Made by a program: the position numbers and the translations under genes. From Thermosediminibacterales bacterium (GTDB lineage Bacteria; Bacillota; Thermosediminibacteria; Koleobacterales; JARRCM01), in the NCBI GenBank assembly GCA_029982205.1, contig JARRCM010000013.1, positions 1 to 53,578 of the forward strand: a DNA stretch of 53,578 nt, written 5' to 3'. Position 1 is the stretch's first letter. Every line of letters begins with the position of its first letter. Under the pieces are notes generated by a model, which was not told the DNA's origin, did not search any database, and worked only from the letters and a program-made list of their open reading frames with translations. Of this stretch, positions 24,855-32,968 are shown piece by piece.

Positions 24855-25527
24855 ACAACCGATTTTTTGGATTGGAATTACTATATTATTATATGTTTCT
24901 TCCTCATTTATAAGTAATAAATTCAAAAATCCGCTGTGTAATCCTATACCTCTTTCAGGAGGATTAATAATACTGCTGCTTTTATTTCTTAATGTAGATT
25001 ATCAAACTTATATGACAGGAGGAAAATATATTCATTTATTACTAGGGCCTGCGACGGTAGCCCTTGCATTGCCTTTATACAGACAACGAAAGTTGTTAAA
25101 AAGGTTTGGTATTCCTATTATTACCGGGATCGCAATAGGATCTACAGTTGGAATAATATCAACTTATATTTTTGCCAAGTTCTTAAAAACATCTGACATA
25201 ATAGCTTTATCTTTAACACCAAAATCAGTCACTACCCCTATAGCAATGGAAGTTTCAAAAATTATTGGAGGTATTCCTTCATTAACAGCAAGTGTAGTTG
25301 TATTCACAGGAATCCTCGGAGCTGTTTCCGGCCCTGAAATATTAAAGTTATTTAAAATAAAAAATCCAATATCAATCGGTATTGCTATTGGAACTTCCTC
25401 ACATGGCTTAGGCACTTCAAGGGCCATTAAAGAAGGCGAAGTTGAAGGTTCTATGAGTGGTTTGGCAATTGGAGTAGCCGGAATATTTACTGCTGTTTTA
25501 ACACCCCTGTTTTTGAAATTTTTATAA
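24838..25527 (+). CDS. lrgB: LrgB/CidB-family membrane protein
   Basis: 229 residues, hydrophobic, with the family motifs PLYRQRKLLKRFG, LTPKSVTTPIAMEVS and IGTSSHGLGTSRAIKEGEVEGSMSGLAIG. It pairs with LrgA. I chose the ATG at 24838, nine bases after GAGAGG. A TTG three bases earlier is possible. The gene overlaps lrgA, so translation is coupled. Confidence 0.9.
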   Translation: MEHLTKQPIFWIGITILLYVSSSFISNKFKNPLCNPIPLSGGLIILLLLFLNVDYQTYMTGGKYIHLLLGPATVALALPLYRQRKLLKRFGIPIITGIAIGSTVGIISTYIFAKFLKTSDIIALSLTPKSVTTPIAMEVSKIIGGIPSLTASVVVFTGILGAVSGPEILKLFKIKNPISIGIAIGTSSHGLGTSRAIKEGEVEGSMSGLAIGVAGIFTAVLTPLFLKFL

Positions 25528-25546
25528 ACTATGTGTACATAAAAAT

Positions 25547-25569
25547 AACACTCTAATATCACGAGTGTT
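25547..25569 (+). terminator. Terminator between lrgB and tmRNA
   Basis: AACACTC and GAGTGTT arms (25547-25553, 25563-25569) with TGTCTTT on the plus strand. Read on the minus strand it follows the tmRNA 3' end and has a short TATTTTTATG tail, so it may serve both sides. Confidence 0.6.
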
Positions 25570-25578
25570 TGTCTTTAA

Positions 25579-25931
25579 TGGTGGAGGCGGCGGGATTTGA
25601 ACCCAGCGTCCGAAGGTATACCAACAAAAGCGTCTACGAGTATAGCCTTTATTTTTAATCTCGCTCCAATCAACTCCTAAAGGCGGGATTTGAATGGAGC
25701 CAGCCCGTTAATTTCTTTTCCTCCATCCGGGCTGTGGAGGAACATAGCCTGCTTTTATGACACCTTAGCCGGATTCACAGGCAAAATCCGGTAAGGCGTG
25801 CTGCTTTTTAATTAAGCAGCAAGTGCGTAGTTTTCTTTTGCGTTTAACTTTAAGGTTTCCAGTTTAACGAGTTAGAAAGCTCGACTCGCAGCTTTTGTTC
25901 GTACTACCCCCGTCGAATCCAAAACGCCCCC
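25579..25931 (-). ncRNA. ssrA: Transfer-messenger RNA
   Basis: The 353-nt minus-strand molecule begins GGGGGCG, which pairs with CGCCTCC before the terminal ACCA; the T-arm GGGTTCAAATCCCGCC is intact. A T-loop-like GGATTCGACGGGGGTAG is present at the 5' side. It rescues stalled ribosomes with SmpB, whose gene ends 27 bases upstream. The CCA is encoded. Confidence 0.97.
25812..25841 (-). other. tmRNA proteolysis-tag reading frame
   Basis: Within the tmRNA the frame GCA AAA GAA AAC TAC GCA CTT GCT GCT TAA encodes AKENYALAA, ending in the canonical LAA degron, with a second in-frame stop just after. An in-frame AAC codon precedes the first GCA, so the tag could start one residue earlier; the resume codon cannot be fixed from sequence alone. 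Confidence 0.85.
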
Positions 25932-25958
25932 GTGTTTATTAAATATTTCAGTTGTATC

Positions 25959-26423
25959 TTATCGAAATCTCTCTTTCAACGCTTTCTGCATCTGGCGTTC
26001 TGCATCGCGTTTCGCTATTTCTTTCCGCTTGTCATACAGCTTCTTACCTTTAGCCAGAGCAATCTCTACTTTAACAAGGCCTTTTTCATTTATATAAACC
26101 CGTAATGGAACCAGAGAATAACCTTTTTCCCTGACATATCCAAAAAGCCTCATAATCTCCCGTTTATGCATAAGGAGCTTTCGTGGCCTTTTGGGATCAT
26201 GGTTAAACCTGTTTCCTTTCTCATATGGGCTTATATGCATATTATATAACAAAAGTTCTCCGTTTTCAATCAGGGCATAGCTGTCTTTTAAGTTTATTTT
26301 TCCTGCCCTGATTGATTTTACTTCTGTTCCCTTTAGAGCAATCCCTGCTTCATAAGTTTCTTCTATAAAAAAATCATGACGGGCTTTACGGTTTGTAGCT
26401 ATATCCCTAACTGTTTTAGCCAT
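25959..26423 (-). CDS. smpB: SsrA-binding protein
   Basis: 154 residues, full length for SmpB. Typical segments are [39 protein letters not shown] and a basic C-terminal tail ([18 protein letters not shown]). It binds tmRNA and places it on stalled ribosomes. CAGGTGA lies five bases before the ATG. It is followed at once by ssrA. Confidence 0.97.
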   Translation of the reverse strand: MAKTVRDIATNRKARHDFFIEETYEAGIALKGTEVKSIRAGKINLKDSYALIENGELLLYNMHISPYEKGNRFNHDPKRPRKLLMHKREIMRLFGYVREKGYSLVPLRVYINEKGLVKVEIALAKGKKLYDKRKEIAKRDAERQMQKALKERFR

Positions 26424-26436
26424 ATAATCACCTGCT

Positions 26437-26477
26437 TAAAAATTTAACCCTACTTGTTGCTGAACAGGTAGGGTTAA
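26437..26477 (-). terminator. Hairpin terminator between rnr and smpB
   Basis: TTAACCCTAC and GTAGGGTTAA arms (26444-26453, 26468-26477) form a 10-bp stem followed on the minus strand by AATTTTT. It should separate rnr from smpB transcripts, at least partly. Confidence 0.7.
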
Positions 26478-26523
26478 CGTAACTGATTTTTATTATAACA
26501 TGGAATCAACATATTATCAAGGG

Positions 26524-28638
26524 TTAGTCAACAAGTTCAAAGTCAATTTGGCGTGTATCAACATCAGCTTTTAATACTCGCACTTTTACATCATCACCAA
26601 TTTTGTACATCTTTCTTGTTCTTTCACCTCTAAAAATATAATTCTTTTCATCAAAATGGTAATAGTCATCCAACATGTTGCTGACATGAACAAGGCCTTC
26701 AATTGTGTTATCAAGTTCCACAAACATTCCAAATGCACTAATGCCTGAAATTATGCCTTCAAATTCTTGACCGATTTTATCAGTCATATATTCTACTTTT
26801 TTCAGGTCTAAACTTTCCCGTTCCGCCTCTTCTGCTAAACGTTCTCTTTCCGAAGAAATTTTAGCAATGTTGCTTAACATTTTATTAAGTTTTTCCTGAC
26901 GTTCTTTTGTAAGCTTCCCTTCCAGCGTTTCCCTGAGTATCCTGTGAATAACTAAATCAGGATAACGGCGTATAGGTGATGTGAAATGAGAATAAAATTT
27001 TGCTGCAAGCCCGAAATGCCCCAGGTTATGCTCCGAGTAGCGCGCCTGTTTAAGAGACCTTAAAAGAACCATGTTTATTATACGTTCTTCTTTTTTGCCT
27101 TTTACCTGTTTAAGAATATCCTGTAAAGTTTTTGGGTGAATATCATTAATCCCTTTTATGTGGTATCCAAAATTATGTAAAAACTCATTCAATAAAGTAA
27201 TTTTTTCCGGATCAGGCACTTCATGTACGCGATAAACAAAGGGAACATTAAGCCAAAACATATGTTCTGCAACAACCTCATTACATACCAACATAAATTC
27301 TTCTATTATTCTATGAGAAATGGTTCTTTTTACTTTTTTTATCTCAATGGGTTTACCTTCTTCATTCAAAATGACTTTGGCTTCATCAAAATCAAAATCA
27401 ATACTTCCCCGTGAAACCCTTTTTTGATGAAGTTTTAAACACAGCTCTTCCATAATTCTAAAATCATCTATTAAATAATCATATCTTTTTAAAAGGTCTG
27501 CATCGTTTTCAACAAGGATTTTCGTTACATCGGTATATGTCATTCGTTCATTTATGTTAATTATACTGGGGGTTATTTCATAGTCTACTATATTGGCGTT
27601 TTTATCAAACTCCATTATTACACTCATTGCTAATCTATCTGTACCGGCATTTAAACTGCATATTCCGTTAGATAATTTTGGCGGCAGCATCGGAATAACC
27701 CTGTCTACAAGATAAACACTGCACCCTCGTTTTCTTGCTTCCCTATCTAACGGAGTTCCCTCTTTAACATAATAGCTCACATCTGCAATATGCACTCCAA
27801 GTTTATAGTTTCCATTTGAAAGCTTTTCTATTGAAACCGCATCATCGAGGTCTTTTGCGTCCTCTCCGTCAATTGTTACCATTTTAACATTTCTCAAATC
27901 CAACCGGCCTTCCGCGTCCCGTGCACTAACCTTATCTTTTATTTTTTCTGCCTGTAACATAACCTCTTGAGGAAACTCCTCAGGCAGTTTATGTTTTTTT
28001 ATTATCGAAAGAATATCTATTCCGGGCTTGTCTTTATCACCCAAAATTTCTATAATCCTGCCTTCTGGATTTCTGCGTTTTTCCGGCCACTTTTCAATCA
28101 TAACAACAACTTTCTGGCCGGTCTTGGCTCCTTTAGAATTGTCTTTAGGAATAAAAACATCATGAAAAATACGGTTATCATCAGGAACTACAAACCCAAA
28201 ATATCTACTGTGTTCATAAGTGCCTATAAGAGTATTGTTTGCCCTTTCAAGTATTCTTATCACCTCGCCTTCAGCACTCTTCCCGTTATGCATTTTTTTT
28301 GATATTCTAACAATTACTCTATCGTTATGCATAGCTCCATTCAAATTTTCAAGTGGAATAAAAACATCAGAAAAGTTGAGGTCGTCAGGAATCAAAAAAG
28401 CAAACCCCTTAGGATTGCCCTGCAGCCTTCCCACCACAAGGTTCATCCTTTCAGGCACTCCATAACGCCCACGACGGGTCTTCACTATCTGACCGTCTTT
28501 TTCCATGTCATCCAACAAACTCAAAAATAGGCCTATTTCATTCTTTTTTATAAAAAAAGCTTTTATAAGTTCATCCTCTGTCATAGGCTTATATGCCTGC
28601 TCTTTCATAAATTGAAGTATCTTATCCCTTGTTGCCAC
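26524..28638 (-). CDS. rnr: Ribonuclease R
   Basis: 704 residues, the usual size. Domains run winged helix (1-65), two cold-shock domains (about 65-225), the RNB catalytic domain (about 245-570, with DGEDAKDLDDAVSI carrying the metal-binding Asp residues) and a C-terminal S1 domain (IISGISAFGMFVELDNTIEGLVHVSNM). It degrades structured RNA 3' to 5' and works with SmpB-tmRNA. The start is GTG after GGAGG. Confidence 0.96.
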   Translation of the reverse strand: MATRDKILQFMKEQAYKPMTEDELIKAFFIKKNEIGLFLSLLDDMEKDGQIVKTRRGRYGVPERMNLVVGRLQGNPKGFAFLIPDDLNFSDVFIPLENLNGAMHNDRVIVRISKKMHNGKSAEGEVIRILERANNTLIGTYEHSRYFGFVVPDDNRIFHDVFIPKDNSKGAKTGQKVVVMIEKWPEKRRNPEGRIIEILGDKDKPGIDILSIIKKHKLPEEFPQEVMLQAEKIKDKVSARDAEGRLDLRNVKMVTIDGEDAKDLDDAVSIEKLSNGNYKLGVHIADVSYYVKEGTPLDREARKRGCSVYLVDRVIPMLPPKLSNGICSLNAGTDRLAMSVIMEFDKNANIVDYEITPSIININERMTYTDVTKILVENDADLLKRYDYLIDDFRIMEELCLKLHQKRVSRGSIDFDFDEAKVILNEEGKPIEIKKVKRTISHRIIEEFMLVCNEVVAEHMFWLNVPFVYRVHEVPDPEKITLLNEFLHNFGYHIKGINDIHPKTLQDILKQVKGKKEERIINMVLLRSLKQARYSEHNLGHFGLAAKFYSHFTSPIRRYPDLVIHRILRETLEGKLTKERQEKLNKMLSNIAKISSERERLAEEAERESLDLKKVEYMTDKIGQEFEGIISGISAFGMFVELDNTIEGLVHVSNMLDDYYHFDEKNYIFRGERTRKMYKIGDDVKVRVLKADVDTRQIDFELVD

Positions 28639-28733
28639 TTTTTTTTTCCTCCAAACCGTAATAAAAAAAATTTGTGAAATTATTTTTATTATTTTTTAAG
28701 CTCTTTTTATTATTGTTACAAAATTTTCAATAA

Positions 28734-29483
28734 TTATCCGACGACTTTTTTAATAAACTCTTCAACTACTGTAAAAAGTTTCTCCCTTTCTTTATCGAGA
28801 ACTACTAGATGCCCTGACCTTTCAAGCCAAAACAGCTCTTTTCTTGTTGAACCGATTTTTTTATAAATATACTCTGCACTTCTGGGATCTACGGTGGCAT
28901 CCATTTTTGATTGGACAATCAATACTGGTGCCTTAATCTGTGGAATGATAGTTTTTGTATCAGAAATCAGTTTTATAAGACTTTCAACACATCGAACCGG
29001 AATTTCCCCTTGATCACTCACGTACTCTTTCATGTCTTTTTCTAGGTATGTGTTAGGTTTTTTGGGCTCAAAACGCTTAAAATATTTGATTATAGATGCA
29101 AACATCGCCTTTTTGTTTACTACGTATATCGGTGAAGATATAGCAACAAGGCAGGGGAAACTGTATTTCGAAGCAAGGCGCATCGCAAGCAGACCGCCCA
29201 TCGAAAATCCAATTGGTATTATTCTTGAATAATTTTTTTTAAGTTCAAAATAACCTTCTTCAGCTGACTTATACCAATCATGCCAGTTAGTTTTTTCCAT
29301 TTCTTCCGAGGTTGAACCATGACCTTTTAACAAAACCCCTTTTACAGTATACCCTTTTTGTGCCAAAAACTCACCTAAAGGCCTTAATTCCCCTGGGCTT
29401 CCAGTAAACCCATGTATTAAAAGACAAGCGGTTTTTCCGCCTTTCAAAAAAAATGGTTCTGTCGTACGCTTTATTGTCTGCAT
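28734..29483 (-). CDS. est: Carboxylesterase, Est30/YvaK-like alpha/beta hydrolase
   Basis: About 249 residues. The serine nucleophile is in IPIGFSMGGLLAMRLA near residue 93, the Asp in SKMDATVDPRSAEYI and the His in ERSGHLVVLD. The lid is small, as in Est30. Such enzymes hydrolyse short acyl esters in the cytoplasm. It lies in the conserved est-rnr-smpB-ssrA order known from Bacillus. I prefer the third in-frame ATG (29483), since AAAGGA lies eight bases upstream. Confidence 0.88.
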   Translation of the reverse strand: MQTIKRTTEPFFLKGGKTACLLIHGFTGSPGELRPLGEFLAQKGYTVKGVLLKGHGSTSEEMEKTNWHDWYKSAEEGYFELKKNYSRIIPIGFSMGGLLAMRLASKYSFPCLVAISSPIYVVNKKAMFASIIKYFKRFEPKKPNTYLEKDMKEYVSDQGEIPVRCVESLIKLISDTKTIIPQIKAPVLIVQSKMDATVDPRSAEYIYKKIGSTRKELFWLERSGHLVVLDKEREKLFTVVEEFIKKVVG

Positions 29484-29569
29484 TCCCATCATCCTTTGTT
29501 TAAACTATACGGTATTATAACATATAGTTAATCAACATCCAACATCAAATCGTAAATGAATTAATAATA

Positions 29570-29602
29570 AAACAAAAGCCCTTATTGGATAAAAAAGGGC
29601 TT
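29570..29602 (-). terminator. Rho-independent terminator of ptsI
   Basis: AAGCCCTT and AAGGGCTT arms (29595-29602 and 29576-29583 as read on the minus strand) are followed by TTGTTTTATT. It closes the transaldolase-ptsI transcript. Confidence 0.75.
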
Positions 29603-29628
29603 AGTTAATCAGATACAATATTTGCTTT

Positions 29629-31350
29629 TTACTCCAGAGTTTTTAACTCTTCATCCAAATAACTGCAAATTTCATCAGAGGAACCCATGTTCATAACCTT
29701 TTCGGCAATCTCCTCTGCGTGTTTTTTAGTCACAGAACGTATAACCTTCTTTACCCTGGGAATGGAAACTGCGCTCATACTAAGCTCATCTATTCCCATA
29801 CCCAGAAGAATTAACGCTGCCCGAGGTTCTCCTGCCATCTCACCACACATGCCTGTCCATTTCCCGGCTTTATGGGATGCATCTATTACGTTCTTTATAA
29901 GTCTCAGTATCGCTGGATTGTATGGATCGTATAACCCTGACAGGCTTTCGTTCATCCTGTCTACTGCCATTGTATACTGGATTAAATCGTTTGTGCCTAT
30001 GCTGAAAAAGTCTACTTCTTTTGCAAATATGTCGGCATTTATTGCTGTTGATGGTACTTCTACCATTATCCCTACTTCTATGTTTTTATCATAGGGTATG
30101 TTGTCTTCAGACAATTGTTTTTTGACTTCGTTGAGTATTTGGTTTGCTTTTCTTACTTCTTCTATCGTTGATATCATGGGGTACATTATTTTTATGTTGC
30201 CGTAATTACTTGCCTTTAGTATTGCTCTTAGTTGTGTTTTAAACATTTCTCGTTCTTTTAGGCATAGTCTTATTGCTCTTACTCCTAAAAATGGGTTCAT
30301 TTCTTCGGGCAGGTTAAGGTATGGTAGGTTTTTGTCTCCTCCTATGTCTAGTGTCCTTATTATTACTGGCTTCCCTCCCATTTTTTCTGCTACTTCTTTG
30401 TATGCTTCAAACTGTTCTTCTTCGCCCGGCATGGAGTCTCTGTCCATGTAGAGAAATTCTGTCCTGTACAGCCCTATCCCTTCTGCTCCATTCGCTAGTG
30501 CCCCTTTTATGTCTTGGGGTGTTCCTATGTTCGCTGACAGTTCTATACGATGCCCGTCTTTTGTTTGACCAGGCAGGTCTTTTTGTTTTTTGAGTTCGCT
30601 TACTTCTTGTATATATTTTTGTTGTTTTTCTTTGTATTCTTTTAGGGCTTTTTCATCCGGGTTTATTTCTACTATTCCTTTTGTCCCGTCTATTATTATT
30701 GTGTCTTGGTTTTTTGTTTTTTGGGTTATGTCTGATAGCCCTACTACTGCTGGTATTTCTAGAGACCTTGCCATTATTGCTGTATGGGATGTCCTCCCTC
30801 CCATGTCTGTTGCAAATCCTATTATTTTTTGTTTGTCCATCTGGGCTGTGTCTGACGGCGTTAGGTCTTTTGCTACTATTATTACTTCTTCTTTTAGGTC
30901 TGTTAGGGTTTGTATGGGTATCCCTAAGATGTTTTTTATTATTCTTGCCCCTACGTCTTTTATGTCTGCTGCTCTTTCTTTCATGTATTCGTCTTCCATG
31001 TTCTCAAAAATTGTGATTAGTTCTGTTATTACCTGGTCTACTGCGTTTTCTGCTGTTATCTGTTGGTCTTTTATTTTTGCTTCTACTTGGGCTGTTAGGG
31101 TCGGGTCATCTAGTATCATTATGTGGGCGTTAAATATTTCTGCTTTTTTTTCTCCCATTTTTTGGGCTACTCTTTCTTTTATTTCTGTTAGCTGTTGTTT
31201 TGTTTTCTCCACTGCTTGTTTGTATTTTGTTAGTTCTGTGTCTGTTTGGGTTATGTCTATTTTATCCCGGTTTATTTTTGTTTCTTGTTCTTCTAATAGG
31301 TATACTTTACCTATTGCTATCCCCGGTGATGCCGCTACTCCTTTATACAA
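29629..31350 (-). CDS. ptsI: PTS enzyme I (phosphoenolpyruvate-protein phosphotransferase)
   Basis: About 573 residues, the normal size. The phospho-histidine is in GGRTSHTAIMARS, and the PEP-binding barrel shows GIGLYRTEFLYMDR, IRTLDIGGDK and GMCGEMAG. It takes phosphate from PEP and gives it to HPr. I chose the TTG at 31350 because GGGGGAG lies five bases upstream; the longer frame would include that site. The coding strand from the start to about 29.9 kb is strikingly poor in T (Ile nearly always ATA), unlike the last third and its neighbours. Very long antisense frames result from this and are not genes. Confidence 0.95.
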   Translation of the reverse strand: MYKGVAASPGIAIGKVYLLEEQETKINRDKIDITQTDTELTKYKQAVEKTKQQLTEIKERVAQKMGEKKAEIFNAHIMILDDPTLTAQVEAKIKDQQITAENAVDQVITELITIFENMEDEYMKERAADIKDVGARIIKNILGIPIQTLTDLKEEVIIVAKDLTPSDTAQMDKQKIIGFATDMGGRTSHTAIMARSLEIPAVVGLSDITQKTKNQDTIIIDGTKGIVEINPDEKALKEYKEKQQKYIQEVSELKKQKDLPGQTKDGHRIELSANIGTPQDIKGALANGAEGIGLYRTEFLYMDRDSMPGEEEQFEAYKEVAEKMGGKPVIIRTLDIGGDKNLPYLNLPEEMNPFLGVRAIRLCLKEREMFKTQLRAILKASNYGNIKIMYPMISTIEEVRKANQILNEVKKQLSEDNIPYDKNIEVGIMVEVPSTAINADIFAKEVDFFSIGTNDLIQYTMAVDRMNESLSGLYDPYNPAILRLIKNVIDASHKAGKWTGMCGEMAGEPRAALILLGMGIDELSMSAVSIPRVKKVIRSVTKKHAEEIAEKVMNMGSSDEICSYLDEELKTLE

Positions 31351-31427
31351 TTTTGCTCCCCCTTTTTTAGCCAAATAAAAAACAATTTTAAAACGATACC
31401 ATTACTGTAGGATTCTTTCGTGAAAAA

Positions 31428-32081
31428 TCATTTCAGCTTCTTCTGAAAACCTTCCCAATCCTTCAAAAATTTATCTATTCCTTCAGAAGTAAGTGGGTGG
31501 TCAAAAAGATTGGTGAAAACTCCATATGGAATTGTTGCTACATGAGCACCTGCTATTGCAGCTTCAAAAACATGTCTTGGATGTCTTATGCTAGCTGCTA
31601 TTATTTTGCTTGAAAAGTTATAGGTATCAAGTATATTTCTGATGTTGCTTATAACTTTTTCCGAAGCTCCCCCTCTGTCATCAAGTCGGCCCATAAAGAC
31701 ACTGATATATGTTGCGCCGGCTTTTGCTGCTAGTAATGCTTGATTTTCCGAAAACACTAATGTTACATTTGTTTTAATACCTTTTTTTGATAAGTGTTTA
31801 ACCGCTCTCATGCCTTCCATAGTCATGGGAATCTTTATGACAACATTCGGAGCAATCTTTGACAGTTCTTCAGCTTCTTTAATCATACCTTCAGCATTCA
31901 AACTGATGACTTCCGCACTTACAGGACCGGGTACTATTTTAATTATTTCGTTAATCACTTCTTCAAAGTCTTTGCCTTCCTTAGCTATTAAGGTTGGGTT
32001 TGTTGTAACACCATCAACCAATCCGGTTTCTGCTGCTTTTTTTATATGTTCCAAGTTGGCGGTATCAATAAATATCTGCAT
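31428..32081 (-). CDS. tal: Transaldolase (short, TalC/FSA-family)
   Basis: About 217 residues. The Schiff-base lysine is in [11 protein letters not shown] near residue 85. The residue that separates transaldolases (Glu) from fructose-6-phosphate aldolases (Gln) is Glu here (SAEVIS), so transaldolase activity is more likely. [21 protein letters not shown] is a family signature. The start at 32081 follows GGAAGGAGG; the longer frame overlaps the gene upstream. It lies between ptsH and ptsI, linking PTS uptake with pentose phosphates. Confidence 0.88.
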   Translation of the reverse strand: MQIFIDTANLEHIKKAAETGLVDGVTTNPTLIAKEGKDFEEVINEIIKIVPGPVSAEVISLNAEGMIKEAEELSKIAPNVVIKIPMTMEGMRAVKHLSKKGIKTNVTLVFSENQALLAAKAGATYISVFMGRLDDRGGASEKVISNIRNILDTYNFSSKIIAASIRHPRHVFEAAIAGAHVATIPYGVFTNLFDHPLTSEGIDKFLKDWEGFQKKLK

Positions 32082-32124
32082 TTGTTTGAGCCTCCTTCCT
32101 TTGGGCATACCTGTTCTAGAACTG

Positions 32125-32436
32125 CTAGTCACGTAAAATCTCACTTATTTCCTTCATGGCACGAAACGGTTTTGTAATAATACGCGCTGGTAATGTATGA
32201 ATACAGCGCTGCATATCATTCCGCAGTTCTTCAGTAATCCGATGAGGTTTAGTAATAAGTCTTTCTATTACGTCAGCAGTAAAATGTTTTAGCAATTTTT
32301 GACGGTTTATTGAAGTAGTTCTTCCACATTCAGAACATCTAATACATTTCAAGTAATTGCCCACATATGTTACTTCATGAACAGTTTCTTTATCACAATC
32401 AAGGCAGAAAAGTTCGGTTTCAAGGCTTTTAGCCAT
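32125..32436 (-). CDS. Small conserved protein with a Cys4 zinc-ribbon-like N-terminus
   Basis: 103 residues. The N-terminal 40 residues carry CLDC and, 19 residues on, CIRCSEC, which can form a zinc ribbon. The rest is helical and basic ([17 protein letters not shown]). I do not recognise a named function. The ATG follows AAGGAGGTG. It precedes the transaldolase gene by 44 bases and has its own promoter candidate. A small nucleic acid-binding or regulatory protein is possible. Confidence 0.65.
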   Translation of the reverse strand: MAKSLETELFCLDCDKETVHEVTYVGNYLKCIRCSECGRTTSINRQKLLKHFTADVIERLITKPHRITEELRNDMQRCIHTLPARIITKPFRAMKEISEILRD

Positions 32437-32473
32437 TCTTCAACACCTCCTTGCCAAAGGCCCTTACATTATA

Positions 32474-32503
32474 ATTATATACCTTATCAGCCAATTATGA
32501 CAA
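32474..32503 (-). promoter_or_regulatory. Candidate sigma-A promoter of the Cys4 gene-tal-ptsI unit
   Basis: TTGTCA (32498-32503) and TATAAT (32474-32479) are 18 bp apart on the minus strand, about 40 nt before the small gene. The rest of the 32437-32616 gap shows no clear terminator for ptsH. Confidence 0.5.
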
Positions 32504-32616
32504 TAAATACAGCTTTATTATATGATGCGTATAAGCAGCCGTTTTTATAAACCTTGTTAACATTTGCCGGGTTGTTGTAAGGGGCCAAGCAAGTTGCAGA
32601 ACTGCTGCCTTATTCT

Positions 32617-32880
32617 TTATTCTTCTTTAAACCCGTTTATAAGTTCTACTAAAGTATCTACTGCCTTGCTTTCATCTGGCCCTTCTGCACATAATATGAT
32701 TTCAGATCCTTTGTTAATGCCCATGCTTAATACCGTTATTATACTTTTGGCATCAGCTGTCTTGCCATCCTTTGTTATAGTTATATTGCTTTTAAACTTA
32801 TTGGCTGTTTGCACAAACTGGGCAGCCGGTCTTGCGTGTAAACCGGTCTTGTTTTTTATTGTTACTGTTCTTTCTACCAT
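32617..32880 (-). CDS. ptsH: Phosphocarrier protein HPr
   Basis: 87 residues. The active-site His15 lies in KTGLHARPAAQFVQ and the regulatory Ser46 in DAKSIITVLSMG, so it can be phosphorylated both by enzyme I and by HPr kinase for catabolite control. GAGGGGGA precedes the ATG. ptsH is separated from ptsI by the transaldolase and the small Cys4 gene, an uncommon order. Confidence 0.95.
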   Translation of the reverse strand: MVERTVTIKNKTGLHARPAAQFVQTANKFKSNITITKDGKTADAKSIITVLSMGINKGSEIILCAEGPDESKAVDTLVELINGFKEE

Positions 32881-32968
32881 GTTCTATCCCCCTCTGTGAC
32901 AAAAATTTTTAATGCTTGTTTGTAATATTCAATCTTTCACACTCAATCCAAATATTCTGCGGGTCATG

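Noticed and set aside
25579-25660. A stand-alone tRNA gene
   Set aside because: The T-arm and CCA end belong to the tmRNA; no anticodon stem is present and the 5' partner lies 340 bases away.
30590-31378. A 262-codon plus-strand frame and other long frames antisense to ptsI
   Set aside because: They arise from the T-poor coding strand of ptsI, give low-complexity Ser/Phe/Leu-rich products, and have no ribosome sites. The minus-strand frame encodes a complete enzyme I.
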